Origin: Scleromatobacter sp964418745
GTDB taxonomy: Bacteria; Pseudomonadota; Gammaproteobacteria; Burkholderiales; Burkholderiaceae_C
Assembly (NCBI GenBank): GCA_964418745.1
Contig: CAYQMX010000024.1
Span: 47,781-111,780 of the forward strand
Direction: 5' to 3'
DNA: 64,000 bases
Below, in pieces: positions 36,053 through 44,963 of the stretch. Positions within the stretch are counted from its first letter, which is position 1; each line of letters begins with the position of its first letter. The notes beneath the pieces were generated by a model that did no database searches, was not told the DNA's origin, and worked only from the letters and a program-made list of their open reading frames with translations. A program made the position numbers and the translations under genes.

Positions 36053-37942
36053 CTACGGCGCGCGGTATTCCGGCACGACGCGGGCCAGTTCCTCGCGCAC
36101 CGCGGCGTCGCTGAGCTCCTCCGAGGAGGCCGCGCGGCGCAGCAGTTCGGTGACCGATCGCTGGCGCGACTCCAGGCGTGCGACCCGCAGCTGCGGGATC
36201 GGCGTCGAGAGGGTGGAGTCGGCGTCGGCCAGCAGTTCCTCGAAGAGCTTCTCGCCGGGGCGCAGGCCCGTGAAGACGATCGGGATGTCGTCGACGCTGC
36301 GCCCGGACAGCCGGATCATGTCGCGCGCCAGGTCGACGATCTTCACCGGCTCGCCCATGTCCAGCACGATCACCTGGCCGGACTCGCCGATGGCCGCGGC
36401 CTGCAGCACGAGGCGCGCCGCCTCCGGGATGGTCATGAAGTAGCGGATGATGTCCGGGTGGGTGACGGTGATCGGGCCGCCGCGGGCGATCTGCTCCTTG
36501 AACTTCGGGATCACGCTGCCGGAGGAACCGAGCACGTTGCCGAAGCGCACCGCCACGAAGCGCGTGCCGGCGTGTTCGGCCGCCAGGGCCGACACCACCA
36601 TCTCGGCCGCACGCTTGGACGCGCCCATGACGTTGGTCGGGTTGACCGCCTTGTCGGTGGAGATCAGCACGAAGCGCTCGACGCCTGCCTGGGCGGAGGC
36701 GAGGGCCGCGTAGTACGTGCCCATCGTGTTGTTGCGGATGGCGGAGGCCGCGTTGTTCTCCTCCATCAGCGGCACGTGCTTGTAGGCGGCGGCGTGGAAC
36801 ACCACCTGCGGCTGCCAGGTGCGCATGATGCGCTGCAGCTGCGCCAGGTCCTTGACGTCGCCGATCAGCCGCACGAGCTCGAGCTCGGGGAAGGCCTGGC
36901 CCAGCGACTGCTCGATGGAGTAGAGGTTGAATTCCGACAGCTCGACCAGCACGAGGCGGCGCGGGTGGTAGCGCGCCACCTGGGCGCACAGCTCGGAGCC
37001 GATGCTGCCGCCAGCGCCGGTGATCAGCACCGTCTTGTTGCGCAGGGTGTCGCCGATGCCGGCCTCGTCGAGCTCGACCGGATCGCGGCCCAGCAGGTCC
37101 TCGGGTTCGATGTCGCGCAGCGCCTCCACCGGCGCGGTGCCCACCCGCAGTTCGTCGGCCGACGGGATCGTCAGCACCGGCAGCGTGCTCTCGCTGGCCA
37201 GCTCGAAGGCGCGGCGGCGCTGCGACACGGTGGCCGCCGGCAGCGCGATGATCAGGTGCGTGGCCGCGCCGCGCACCGCCTTGTCGCGCACCGCCGCGAG
37301 CGGGCCCAGCACCGGCACGCCGGCGATGCGCGCGCCCTGCTTGTGCAGGTCGTCGTCGAGCAGGCCGGTCACGATCCAGCCCTGCTGGTGGATGCCGGCG
37401 ACCAGACGGCGCGCCGCCTCGCCGGCGCCCAGGATCAGCGCGCGCCGCACTTCACGGTCGCCGTTGACGATCTGTGCCCGCGTGTGTTCGTAGAACATCC
37501 GGTAGGCCACCCGCTCCATGCACACGAACATCAGCGACACGAGCGGATGCAGCGCCAGCACCGAGCGCGGCACGCCCACGAGCTGCAGGCCCATGACCAC
37601 CAGGGCGCTGACCACGCCGGCGCACAGGCAGGCCAGGGTCAGCCGCTTGATCTCGCCGAAGCCGGAGAAGCGCCACATGCTCTGCGGCACCCGCACCAGC
37701 GCGAAGAACACCAGGTAGACGGCGATGACGCCCAGCATCAGCCAGAAGTCGTAGGACGGGCGCGCGGAGAACCAGCGCTCGAATCCGAGCCGGAACAGGT
37801 ACGTCATGTTCCATGCCACGGCGATCACGATGGCGTCGAGCACCAGCGACACGGGCTGCCGGTAGGGCCGCAGGCGGGCCAGCATCAGGTCCAGACGGTG
37901 CCAGAGAGTCGTCTGGGCAGCACTGTTCGGTTTTGGAATCAC
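36053..37942 (-). CDS. Membrane nucleotide-sugar 4,6-dehydratase, WbpM/PglF/CapD family
   Basis: This 629-residue protein probably converts UDP-GlcNAc to a 4-keto-6-deoxy sugar. The N-terminus has about four transmembrane helices (from RQPVSLVLDAIVIAVAWNMTYL), then a CoA-binding-like Rossmann domain (RRALILGAGEAARRLVAGIH) and a catalytic SDR domain: ITGAGGSIGSELCAQ, FHAAAYKHVPLME and STDKAVNPTNVMGASKR, where Met replaces the usual Tyr before xxxK, as in WbpM. The GTG at 37942 is chosen because it begins the protein family; no ATG lies closer. The strong promoter at 38360-38388 gives a leader of about 410 nt. Confidence 0.91.
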   Translation of the reverse strand: MIPKPNSAAQTTLWHRLDLMLARLRPYRQPVSLVLDAIVIAVAWNMTYLFRLGFERWFSARPSYDFWLMLGVIAVYLVFFALVRVPQSMWRFSGFGEIKRLTLACLCAGVVSALVVMGLQLVGVPRSVLALHPLVSLMFVCMERVAYRMFYEHTRAQIVNGDREVRRALILGAGEAARRLVAGIHQQGWIVTGLLDDDLHKQGARIAGVPVLGPLAAVRDKAVRGAATHLIIALPAATVSQRRRAFELASESTLPVLTIPSADELRVGTAPVEALRDIEPEDLLGRDPVELDEAGIGDTLRNKTVLITGAGGSIGSELCAQVARYHPRRLVLVELSEFNLYSIEQSLGQAFPELELVRLIGDVKDLAQLQRIMRTWQPQVVFHAAAYKHVPLMEENNAASAIRNNTMGTYYAALASAQAGVERFVLISTDKAVNPTNVMGASKRAAEMVVSALAAEHAGTRFVAVRFGNVLGSSGSVIPKFKEQIARGGPITVTHPDIIRYFMTIPEAARLVLQAAAIGESGQVIVLDMGEPVKIVDLARDMIRLSGRSVDDIPIVFTGLRPGEKLFEELLADADSTLSTPIPQLRVARLESRQRSVTELLRRAASSEELSDAAVREELARVVPEYRAP

Positions 37943-38519
37943 TTTTGTTCTGAAGGCAAATGAGGGCAAGGAGCGCGAAAGGGCAGGTCTGCGGCGCGGG
38001 GGTCGTCGGCGCGGCGTCGCCACGCGCGACGCCTGGTCACGAGGCTCGCAGGCGCGGGCCCCGCCGCGGCCGTGCCGTGCCGGTCGGGCGCCGTCGTTCG
38101 TCCTTGCCGGGTCGACAGTTGACCACAACGCCCCGGCAAGCCGGGACAAATCGGACGCCGGACGGCGATTGCGCGCGGGAAGCCATGGCCATGCCGACCC
38201 TCCGACGAATGTGCGAGTGCTCTCAACCTGGACTGCCTTCCCCTTGATCGCCGACGGCGGTCCGTGCGCCTGTGCCGGCGCAATCGGACCTGGTTCCCGG
38301 ATGGCCGGAACTCGCGCGCCAGAGGGCGGACGCGGCACGGCCGGGAAGTCGACAGGCTCATTTTAGTGTCACTACAGCGTGCTGTCAGCGATGCCCAGCG
38401 CGGCGGGACGGAGCAGATAGAATTCGCGTTTGTCTTCGAAGCCTCGCGGCGCGCCATGCGCAGGCTCCGTCTGCTCCCAGTCGCCGCCCCGCGCGCGCGC
38501 CCAAACGAACACTGCCTCC
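37943..38519. other. Divergent intergenic region with long leader of the WbpM-like gene
   Basis: This 577-bp stretch separates the minus WbpM-like gene from the plus export gene. It holds the strong minus promoter (38360-38388) and, downstream of it, a transcribed leader of about 410 nt. The leader contains a 9-bp perfect stem (CTTGCCGGG at 38103-38111, CCCGGCAAG at 38132-38140). I find no JUMPstart/ops-like GGCGGTAG element and no convincing ORF. The plus promoter for the export gene was not identified; a TAGAAT near 38415 is possible. Confidence 0.6.
38360..38388 (-). promoter_or_regulatory. Strong sigma-70 promoter toward the WbpM-like gene
   Basis: Read on minus: CTGACA (38388-38383), a 17-bp spacer, and TAAAAT (38365-38360). 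Both boxes match consensus at five of six positions with ideal spacing. Transcription would start near 38353 and run about 410 nt before the WbpM-like start codon. Confidence 0.75.
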
Positions 38520-40544
38520 ATGTCGATGCCCCGCTCCTTCGCTTCACTCCTTTCGCACGGCACCGGACCACTCCTGAGGCTGGCTGGCGCATGCACGCTC
38601 GGGCTCGCGCTGGCCGGGTCGCCCGCGGCGCACGCCCAGTTCGACGGCTCGCGCGACTTGACCAAGCAGAACGCCTCGAGCTCGAACCAGAACGCCGGCA
38701 GCGCCGGCGTCGACTCGACTGCGACGATCAACGACGACAGCGGCAATGGCAATGGCAACGCCAATACCAACGCCAACACCAGCAGCGGCAATGTCGACAC
38801 CCCCGGGCTGCCCTCGGCCACGCCGCGCCTGCGCCAGCCCGCCGGCAACCCCGCCAACGCGCGCGCCATCAACCCGAACGAGCAGGCCGGCCGGCGCCTC
38901 GTGTACGCTCCGGGCGAATTCGAACTGTTCGTCCGCGACCGCGCCGACGGCCGGCTGGCGCGCCGGTTCGGCGCCAACCTGCTGACGGATCCGGCGCTGG
39001 CCTCCACGGCGCAGGACCCGCTCCCGGTGGTGCCCGCCGACTACATCGTGCGCCCCGGCGACGAGATCGCGCTCGACATCTGGGGCTCCGTCGACGCCAA
39101 CCTGCGCCTGACCGTCGATCGGGCCGGCCGCATCGCGGTGCCTCGCGTGGGCGCCGTCAACGTGGGCGGACTACGCAACGCCGACCTGGCCGACGCCATC
39201 ACGCGGCGCGTCGCGCAGGTCTTCAAGAACTTCCAGCTGACGGTCTCGCTGGGCCAGGTGCGGCCCATCCGCGTCTTCGTCGGCGGTTTCGTGCAGCAGC
39301 CCGGCAGCACCACGATCAGCGGCCTGTCGTCGGTGCTGCATGCGCTGATGCGTGCCGGCGGTCCGTCGGCGGCCGGCAGCTTCCGCGACATCCACCTGCG
39401 CCGCGGCGGCAAGGAAGTGGCGCAGTTCGACCTGTACGACCTGCTTCTCAAGGGCGATCGCACCACCGACCAGCTGGTGCAGCCCGACGACGTCGTCTTC
39501 GTCGGCCCGGTGGGCACGCAGGTGGCGATCCTGGGCAGCGTCAACGCCCCGGCCATCTACGAACTGAAGCCGGGCGAGACGCTGGACGACGCACTGCGCA
39601 TGGCGGGCGGCTTCAACGCCGTCGCCGACCGCACCCATGTGTCGATCGAGCGGCTGGCCGACCGCGCCACGGGCCGCGTCACGGACCTCGCGCTGCCCCG
39701 CGACACCGCGGCCGCGCTGGCCACCGGCGACGTGATCCACGCCTACAGCGCCGTGACGGTCACCCAGTCGAGCGTGCATCAGAACCAGAGCGTGCGCGTC
39801 GAGGGCGAGGTGGCGCACCCGGGCGTCTACATCCTGCCGCCCGGCAGCGTCATGGCCGACGCGCTGCGCGCCGCAGGCGGATTGACGCCGGCGGCCTATC
39901 CCTACGGCACCGAGTTCACGCGCGAGAGCGTGCGCCGCACGCAGGAAGCCAACTACGAGCGGGCCCTGCGGGACCTCGAGACCGACATGGCCAAGAACCA
40001 GGCCAGCCAGCGCGTGGCGACGGCCGAGGAGGTCGCCTCGCAGAGCAGCAGCACGGCCTCCAACGCGCGCCTGCTCGAACGCCTGCGCCAGATCCACCCG
40101 AACGGCCGCATCGTGCTGCAGCTGGCGCCCGATGCGACCGGCCTGCCCAACCTGCCGCTCGAGGACGGCGACGCGATCCACGTGCCGCCGCGCAGCAGCT
40201 CGGTGGGCGTGTTCGGCAGCGTGTTCTCCACCGGCAGCTTCATCTACGAACCGGGCCACACCACCGAACAGTACCTCGCGCTGGCCGGCGGCCCCACGCG
40301 CGGCGCCGACAAGGACAGCATCTTCATGATCCGTGCCAACGGCTCGGTGGTCAGCTCGCGCCAGGGCGCGTCGTTCTGGCACAGCGACAACCGGTTCCGC
40401 GAGGCGCTGGTGGAGCCGGGCGACACGCTGTTCGTGCCCGAGGAACTCAGCAAGACGACGTTCGTGCAGGACGCCAAGGACTGGACGCAGATCCTCTACC
40501 AGTTCGGCCTCGGCCTGGCTGGCATCAACGCCCTCGGACTGTGA
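38520..40544 (+). CDS. Polysaccharide export outer-membrane protein with SLBB domains (Wza-like)
   Basis: This 674-residue protein is predicted to be exported: a signal peptide from MSMPRSFASLL to SPAAHA (cleavage near residue 39). It lacks a lipobox, unlike Wza. An Asn/Gly-rich region follows (GNGNANTNANTSSGN, about 75-91). The poly-export domain is VPADYIVRPGDEIALDIWGS, and several SLBB modules follow, for example VGTQVAILGSVNAPAIYELK, VEGEVAHPGVYILPPGS and VGVFGSVFSTGSFIYEPGH. The ATG at 38520 (or 38526) directly precedes the signal peptide. It heads the plus-strand assembly operon, 13 bp before the Wzz-like gene. Confidence 0.9.
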   Translation: MSMPRSFASLLSHGTGPLLRLAGACTLGLALAGSPAAHAQFDGSRDLTKQNASSSNQNAGSAGVDSTATINDDSGNGNGNANTNANTSSGNVDTPGLPSATPRLRQPAGNPANARAINPNEQAGRRLVYAPGEFELFVRDRADGRLARRFGANLLTDPALASTAQDPLPVVPADYIVRPGDEIALDIWGSVDANLRLTVDRAGRIAVPRVGAVNVGGLRNADLADAITRRVAQVFKNFQLTVSLGQVRPIRVFVGGFVQQPGSTTISGLSSVLHALMRAGGPSAAGSFRDIHLRRGGKEVAQFDLYDLLLKGDRTTDQLVQPDDVVFVGPVGTQVAILGSVNAPAIYELKPGETLDDALRMAGGFNAVADRTHVSIERLADRATGRVTDLALPRDTAAALATGDVIHAYSAVTVTQSSVHQNQSVRVEGEVAHPGVYILPPGSVMADALRAAGGLTPAAYPYGTEFTRESVRRTQEANYERALRDLETDMAKNQASQRVATAEEVASQSSSTASNARLLERLRQIHPNGRIVLQLAPDATGLPNLPLEDGDAIHVPPRSSSVGVFGSVFSTGSFIYEPGHTTEQYLALAGGPTRGADKDSIFMIRANGSVVSSRQGASFWHSDNRFREALVEPGDTLFVPEELSKTTFVQDAKDWTQILYQFGLGLAGINALGL

Positions 40545-40557
40545 TCGCGCCCGCCAA

Positions 40558-41724
40558 ATGATCCATCAAGAAGACAACACGTCCGGCAGCGCCGCGGCCG
40601 CCGCGGCGGCGAGCGGGCCCCTGGCGGCGCCGCATTCGAACGAGGCGCGCGAATTCCTCGACCTGTTCACGCCGCTCTCGCAGCATCGCCGGCTGCTGCT
40701 GCTGGCGCCCGTGCTGGCAGGCGTCCTCGCGCTGGGCGTCACGTTCCTGATGAAGCCGGTCTTCGTCTCGTCGACCGTCTTCCTGCCGCCGCAACAGCAG
40801 CAGAGCGGCGCCGCCTCCGCCCTGGCCTCGCTGGGCGCCCTCGCCGGCTTCGCCGGCGGCGGCGCGATCAAGAGCCCCGCCGACCAGTACGTCTCGCTGA
40901 TGCAGAGCGACACGGTGGCCGACCGCATGATCGACCAGTTCCATCTCATGACCGTCTACAAGGCGAAGTTCCGCTTCGAGGCGCGCAAGGACCTGGACAT
41001 CCACACGCAGATCCTTCCCGGCAAGAAGGACGGGCTGATCACGGTCACCGTCGACGACCACGATCCGGAACGCGCTGCGGCCATGGCCAACCAGTACGTC
41101 GAGGAACTGCGGCGGATGACGTCGCTGCTGGCCGTGACCGAAGCCCAGCAGCGCCGCGCCTTCTTCGAAAAGCAGCTGCAGGACAGCAAGCAGCGCCTGA
41201 CGACCGCCCAGATGGCGCTGCAGGCCAGCGGCTTCAACCCCGGCGCCCTCAACACCGAGCCGAAGGCGGCGGCCGATGCCTACGCCACGCTGCGCGCCCA
41301 GCTGACGGCCGCGGAGATCAAGCTCGAGACGCTGCGCGGCAACCTGGCCAACGGTGCGCCGGAAGTCAGCCAGCAGGCCGCCACCGTGGCGGCCCTGCGC
41401 AGCCGGCTGGCCGACGCCGAGCGCGTATCGGTGCCGCAGGGTGCCGGGCCGGACTACATCGGCAAGTACCGCCAGTTCAAGTACGAGGAGACCCTCTTCG
41501 ACCTGATGGCCAAGCAGTACGAGATCGCGCGCGTCGACGAGAGCCGCGAAGGCGGCCTGATCCAGGTCGTCGATCGTGCCCAGCCCGCGGAGTGGAAGTC
41601 GCGCCCGAAGCGCGCGCTGATCGCGATCGGCACTGCCGTCGTGGTCGGCCTGCTCCTGCCGCTGGGACTCATCGCCCGGGCGCGCTGGAAGCGATTCGTC
41701 ATGTCGGCCACGCCGATCCAGTGA
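40558..41724 (+). CDS. wzz: Chain-length determinant protein (Wzz family, no kinase domain)
   Basis: This 388-residue inner-membrane protein has two transmembrane helices, at about residues 46-65 (LLLLAPVLAGVLALGVTFL) and near the C-terminus (ALIAIGTAVVVGLLLPLGL), with a periplasmic coiled-coil domain between (AFFEKQLQDSKQRLTTAQMA). The segment DRAQPAEWKSRPKRALI matches the Pro-rich region before the second helix in Wzz proteins. There is no C-terminal Wzc-like kinase. It sets the length of the polymer made by Wzy, in partnership with the export protein just upstream. Confidence 0.88.
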   Translation: MIHQEDNTSGSAAAAAAASGPLAAPHSNEAREFLDLFTPLSQHRRLLLLAPVLAGVLALGVTFLMKPVFVSSTVFLPPQQQQSGAASALASLGALAGFAGGGAIKSPADQYVSLMQSDTVADRMIDQFHLMTVYKAKFRFEARKDLDIHTQILPGKKDGLITVTVDDHDPERAAAMANQYVEELRRMTSLLAVTEAQQRRAFFEKQLQDSKQRLTTAQMALQASGFNPGALNTEPKAAADAYATLRAQLTAAEIKLETLRGNLANGAPEVSQQAATVAALRSRLADAERVSVPQGAGPDYIGKYRQFKYEETLFDLMAKQYEIARVDESREGGLIQVVDRAQPAEWKSRPKRALIAIGTAVVVGLLLPLGLIARARWKRFVMSATPIQ

Positions 41725-41795
41725 TCCGGCGCGTGCCGCCCGCTCCGTGCGCGCGGCACGCGTGTTCCAAGTCAGTTCCTTGTGAGTAAATCCAG

Positions 41796-42950
41796 ATGAG
41801 CCAGCCCTTCATTCCGTTCGCATTGCCCCAGATCGGCGACGACGAGATCCAGGCCGTCACCGAAGCCCTGCGTTCCGGCTGGGTCACCACCGGCCCGCAG
41901 ACCAAGCTGTTCGAGAAGACCTTCAGCGAGTACATCGGCGGCGGCGTCGAGAGCATCGCCGTCAACTCCGCCACCGCCGGCCTGCACCTCGCGCTCGAGG
42001 CGCTGGGCATCGGCCCCGGCGACGAGGTGATCGCGCCGACGCTCACCTTCACGGCCACCGTCGAGGTGGTGCGCTACCTGGGCGCGGATCCGATCCTGGT
42101 GGACGTCGATCCGGTGACGCTCAACATGGACGTCGAGCTGCTGCGCAAGGCCATCACGCCGCGCACCAAGGCGATCATGCCGGTGCACTACGGCGGCCTG
42201 TCCTGCAACATGGACGCCATCCTGGCGCTGGCGCGCGAGCACGGCCTGAAGGTGGTCGAGGACGCGGCGCACGCGCTGCCCACCACCTGGAACGGCGCGC
42301 TGATCGGCAGCCTGGCCAGCGACATCACCGTGTTCAGCTTCTATGCGAACAAGACGATGACGACCGGCGAGGGCGGCATGATCGTCACCCGCGACGCCGA
42401 GCTGGCCAAGCGCATGAAGATCATGCGCCTGCACGGCATCAATCGCGACGCGTTCGACCGCTTCGTCTCGCGCACGCCGGCCTGGTACTACGAGGTCGTC
42501 GCGCCGGGCTTCAAGTACAACCTGACCGACATCGCGTCGGCGCTGGGCCTCAAGCAGCTGGCCCGCCTGCCGGCCTTCCTGGAGCGCCGTCAGTACTTGG
42601 CGGCGCGCTACTTCGACCTGCTCGCGGACCTGCCGCTGATCCTGCCGGCCGATGCGCCCAAGGGCGACGTGCACGCATGGCACCTCTACGTGATCCGCCT
42701 GGCCGACGACGCCCGCGTCTCGCGCGACGACGTCATCCAGGGCCTGTCCGACCGCGGCATCGGCACCAGCGTGCACTACGTCCCGCTGCACCGCCAGCCG
42801 TACTGGCGCGACCGCTACAGCCTGACGCCCGAGATGTTCCCGCACGCCGACAAGGCCTACACGCGCATGCTCAGCATTCCGCTGTTCACCGCCATGAGCG
42901 ACGCCGACCAGCTGCGCGTGGTCGAGAGCCTGCGCGACATCCTCCGCTGA
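41796..42950 (+). CDS. DegT/DnrJ/EryC1-family sugar aminotransferase
   Basis: This 384-residue PLP enzyme begins FIPFALPQIGDDEIQAVTEAL and has the lysine motif FYANKTMTTGEGGMIVTRD, with Lys binding PLP. VTTGPQTKLFEKTF and VIAPTLTFTATVEVVRYLG resemble UDP-4-keto-6-deoxy-GlcNAc 4-aminotransferases (PglE type). With the WbpM/PglF-like dehydratase and the small PglC-like transferase it could make UDP-4-amino-4,6-dideoxy-GlcNAc, a bacillosamine-type precursor (inference). It overlaps the next gene by TGATG. Confidence 0.89.
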   Translation: MSQPFIPFALPQIGDDEIQAVTEALRSGWVTTGPQTKLFEKTFSEYIGGGVESIAVNSATAGLHLALEALGIGPGDEVIAPTLTFTATVEVVRYLGADPILVDVDPVTLNMDVELLRKAITPRTKAIMPVHYGGLSCNMDAILALAREHGLKVVEDAAHALPTTWNGALIGSLASDITVFSFYANKTMTTGEGGMIVTRDAELAKRMKIMRLHGINRDAFDRFVSRTPAWYYEVVAPGFKYNLTDIASALGLKQLARLPAFLERRQYLAARYFDLLADLPLILPADAPKGDVHAWHLYVIRLADDARVSRDDVIQGLSDRGIGTSVHYVPLHRQPYWRDRYSLTPEMFPHADKAYTRMLSIPLFTAMSDADQLRVVESLRDILR

Positions 42951-43555
42951 TGGCCAAGCGACTGTTCGACATCGTCTTCTCGCTGGCGGCGCTGCTGCTC
43001 GTCTCGCCGATCCTGGTCGGCGCGACGATCTGGGTGGCGCTGGACTCGCGCGGGCCGATCTTCTTTCGCCAGGTGCGCGTCGGCCGCGGCAATCGAGAGT
43101 TCCGCATCTACAAGTTCCGCACGATGCGCACCGACGCCGAGCGCACGGGCCCGCAGATCACCGTGGGGGCGGACGCGCGCGTCACGCGCTCGGGCGACTT
43201 CCTGCGCAAGTACAAGATCGACGAGCTGCCGCAGTTCCTCAATGTGGTGCTGGGCGACATGAGCGTCGTCGGGCCCCGGCCCGAGGTGCCGCGCTACGTC
43301 GCCCTGTATCCGCAGCCGATGCGCGAGCTCGTGCTCAGCGTGCGCCCGGGCATCACCGACCTGGCCTCCATCGAATACCGGGACGAGAACCGCGTGCTCG
43401 CCGGCAGCGCGGACCCCGAGGCCACCTACGTGGGCCAGGTCATGCCGGCCAAGCTGGCCCTGTGCGAGAAGTACGTGCGCACCCGCAGCTTCGTCGGCGA
43501 CCTCGTGATCATCGTTCGAACCCTGAAGGCCGCCGCATCGCCTGGAACCGAGTGA
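42950..43555 (+). CDS. Small phosphoglycosyl transferase (PglC/WcaJ C-terminal type)
   Basis: This 201-residue monotopic membrane enzyme loads a sugar-1-phosphate on undecaprenyl phosphate. It has KRLFDIVFSLAALLLVSPI (reentrant membrane helix), FFRQVRVGRGNREFRIYKFRTM, RKYKIDELPQFLNVVLGDMS (catalytic Asp-Glu) and VVGPRPE. The size and lack of extra N-terminal helices mark the PglC type, which often prefers bacillosamine-like donors. It is the second initiating transferase in the locus besides the WecA-like one at 17753. Confidence 0.91.
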   Translation: MAKRLFDIVFSLAALLLVSPILVGATIWVALDSRGPIFFRQVRVGRGNREFRIYKFRTMRTDAERTGPQITVGADARVTRSGDFLRKYKIDELPQFLNVVLGDMSVVGPRPEVPRYVALYPQPMRELVLSVRPGITDLASIEYRDENRVLAGSADPEATYVGQVMPAKLALCEKYVRTRSFVGDLVIIVRTLKAAASPGTE

Positions 43556-43652
43556 CGCCCGCCGCGGGCGGACGGCCGCGGCGCCCGGCCCGCGCCTGTC
43601 CGGCCCGCAGCCGCCCTCGCCCCCGGCGTCGCTGACGCCCACTGGAACATCC

Positions 43653-43672
43653 GAGCCGCCGCCCGGCGGCTC
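43653..43672 (+). other. Perfect stem-loop before the second flippase gene
   Basis: GAGCCGCC, loop GCCC, GGCGGCTC, an 8-bp perfect GC-rich stem ending 19 bases before the flippase ATG. No T-run follows. The 136-bp gap (43556-43691) also has a CCCGCC/GGGCGG repeat right after the transferase stop. It could reduce transcription or translation of the downstream genes. Confidence 0.4.
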
Positions 43673-43691
43673 ACGGACCCGCGCCATACGA

Positions 43692-44963
43692 ATGTCGTCA
43701 ACACGCTCGAGGAAGTCGCAACTCGTCCTGGCCATCGGTGTCCAGGGCCTGGGTGCGCTCGTCGTGCTGGCGTCCAACGCCCTGCTGCTGACCCGCTACG
43801 GGGGCGCGTCCTACCAGCGCCTGGCCACCCTGCTGTCGATCTTCATCGCCGCCAACTATTTCGACCTCGGCTACCTGGGCAAGGTCCGCGTGATCGCGGC
43901 CTCCACGCAGATCGCGCCGGCGGACAAGCGTTGGCTGGCCGGCCGCGAGTTCTGGCGCTTCAGCGCGCGCATCGCGCTGTTCGAGCTGGGCCTGGCGGCG
44001 GTCTGGTTCGTCGCCGGCCGGCGCTCGCCGCTCCTGACCGACGGCGCCGTCGCGCTGGCCGTCGCGCCGCTGGTGGTCCACGTCAACGCCTACCGCGCGT
44101 TCCTCGAAGGCAGCGGCCGGTTGATCGGCTCGAGCGTGCTGCGCACCGCCTTCGGCATCCTCGTGGGCGTGAGCCCGTTCTGCGCCGTCTGGCTGCTGGG
44201 CGACCTGTTCGACTTCCCCTACGTGGTCGCCACGGTGGCCATCGTCCTGACGGCCGGCTTCTATGTCGCGGCCATCGGCAGCGCGGGCGGGCGCCGGGCC
44301 GCCGGCGCGGGCGCCACGCTGCCGCGCTCCGGCACCATCGCCGCGCTGGAGACCATCTACATTCTTTTCGGCGCCGCGTTCCTGTACGGCGACCGCTTCG
44401 CGCTGCTGTTCCTGGAGAACAGCGCCCGCGCGGGCACCTACGTCTTCGTGCTGGAGCTCGTGTCGCGCGTCTCGCTGCTGTACGTGCCCATCGTCATGCA
44501 GGGCTTCCCGCGCCTGGTGCAGACCGTGGAGTCGGCGCCGCGCGAGGCGCATGCGTTCGCGCGCCGCCTGGATCGCAAGGTGCTGGTCGTCATCGGCGCC
44601 GCCATGGCGGCCGGCCTCGTCGTGGCGCTCGCCCTGGCCCTGCACGGGCGCCTGCCGGCGACGGTCGACTGGCAGCTCGCCTGCGTGCTGGCCGTGCCGC
44701 TGGCCCTGGCCTACACGCTCAACGCCTCGAGCTACCTGCACCAGCGCTTCACGATCGTGGCGCACGACCGGCCGCGCACCGTCCTGCTCGGCTACGCCGG
44801 CCTGCTGGCAGGCACGGCGCTCGCCTTCGTGCTGCTGTACCGGCAGTTCGGGGTGGTCGGCGTGGCCGTCGCGTTCCTGCTGCGCGCCGCCGGCGAGAAC
44901 CTGTTCCTGCGGCGCATCCTGGCGGACGAGCAACGCCGCGCCGTTGCCGGGAACGCGCCGTGA
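43692..44963 (+). CDS. wzx: Polysaccharide flippase (Wzx-like)
   Basis: This 423-residue protein has about twelve hydrophobic helices: LVLAIGVQGLGALVVLASNAL at the first, IFIAANYFDLGYLGKVRVIA, TIYILFGAAFLYGDRFALLF, and AFVLLYRQFGVVGVAVAFL near the end. This fits the MVF/PST flippase superfamily that moves lipid-linked repeat units to the periplasm. Its stop overlaps the start of the Wzy-like gene (GTGA), so the two membrane proteins are probably made together. Assignment by hydrophobicity and context; sequence identity within the family is low. Confidence 0.8.
   Translation: MSSTRSRKSQLVLAIGVQGLGALVVLASNALLLTRYGGASYQRLATLLSIFIAANYFDLGYLGKVRVIAASTQIAPADKRWLAGREFWRFSARIALFELGLAAVWFVAGRRSPLLTDGAVALAVAPLVVHVNAYRAFLEGSGRLIGSSVLRTAFGILVGVSPFCAVWLLGDLFDFPYVVATVAIVLTAGFYVAAIGSAGGRRAAGAGATLPRSGTIAALETIYILFGAAFLYGDRFALLFLENSARAGTYVFVLELVSRVSLLYVPIVMQGFPRLVQTVESAPREAHAFARRLDRKVLVVIGAAMAAGLVVALALALHGRLPATVDWQLACVLAVPLALAYTLNASSYLHQRFTIVAHDRPRTVLLGYAGLLAGTALAFVLLYRQFGVVGVAVAFLLRAAGENLFLRRILADEQRRAVAGNAP

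Noticed and set aside
37943..38519. JUMPstart/ops element for RfaH
   Set aside because: No GGCGGTAG-type sequence was found on the strand of either operon.
37939..38592. Minus ORF filling the WbpM-like gene leader
   Set aside because: It is Arg/Pro-rich and has no motif. Its start overlaps the promoter or lies in the divergent gene. It looks like a chance frame.
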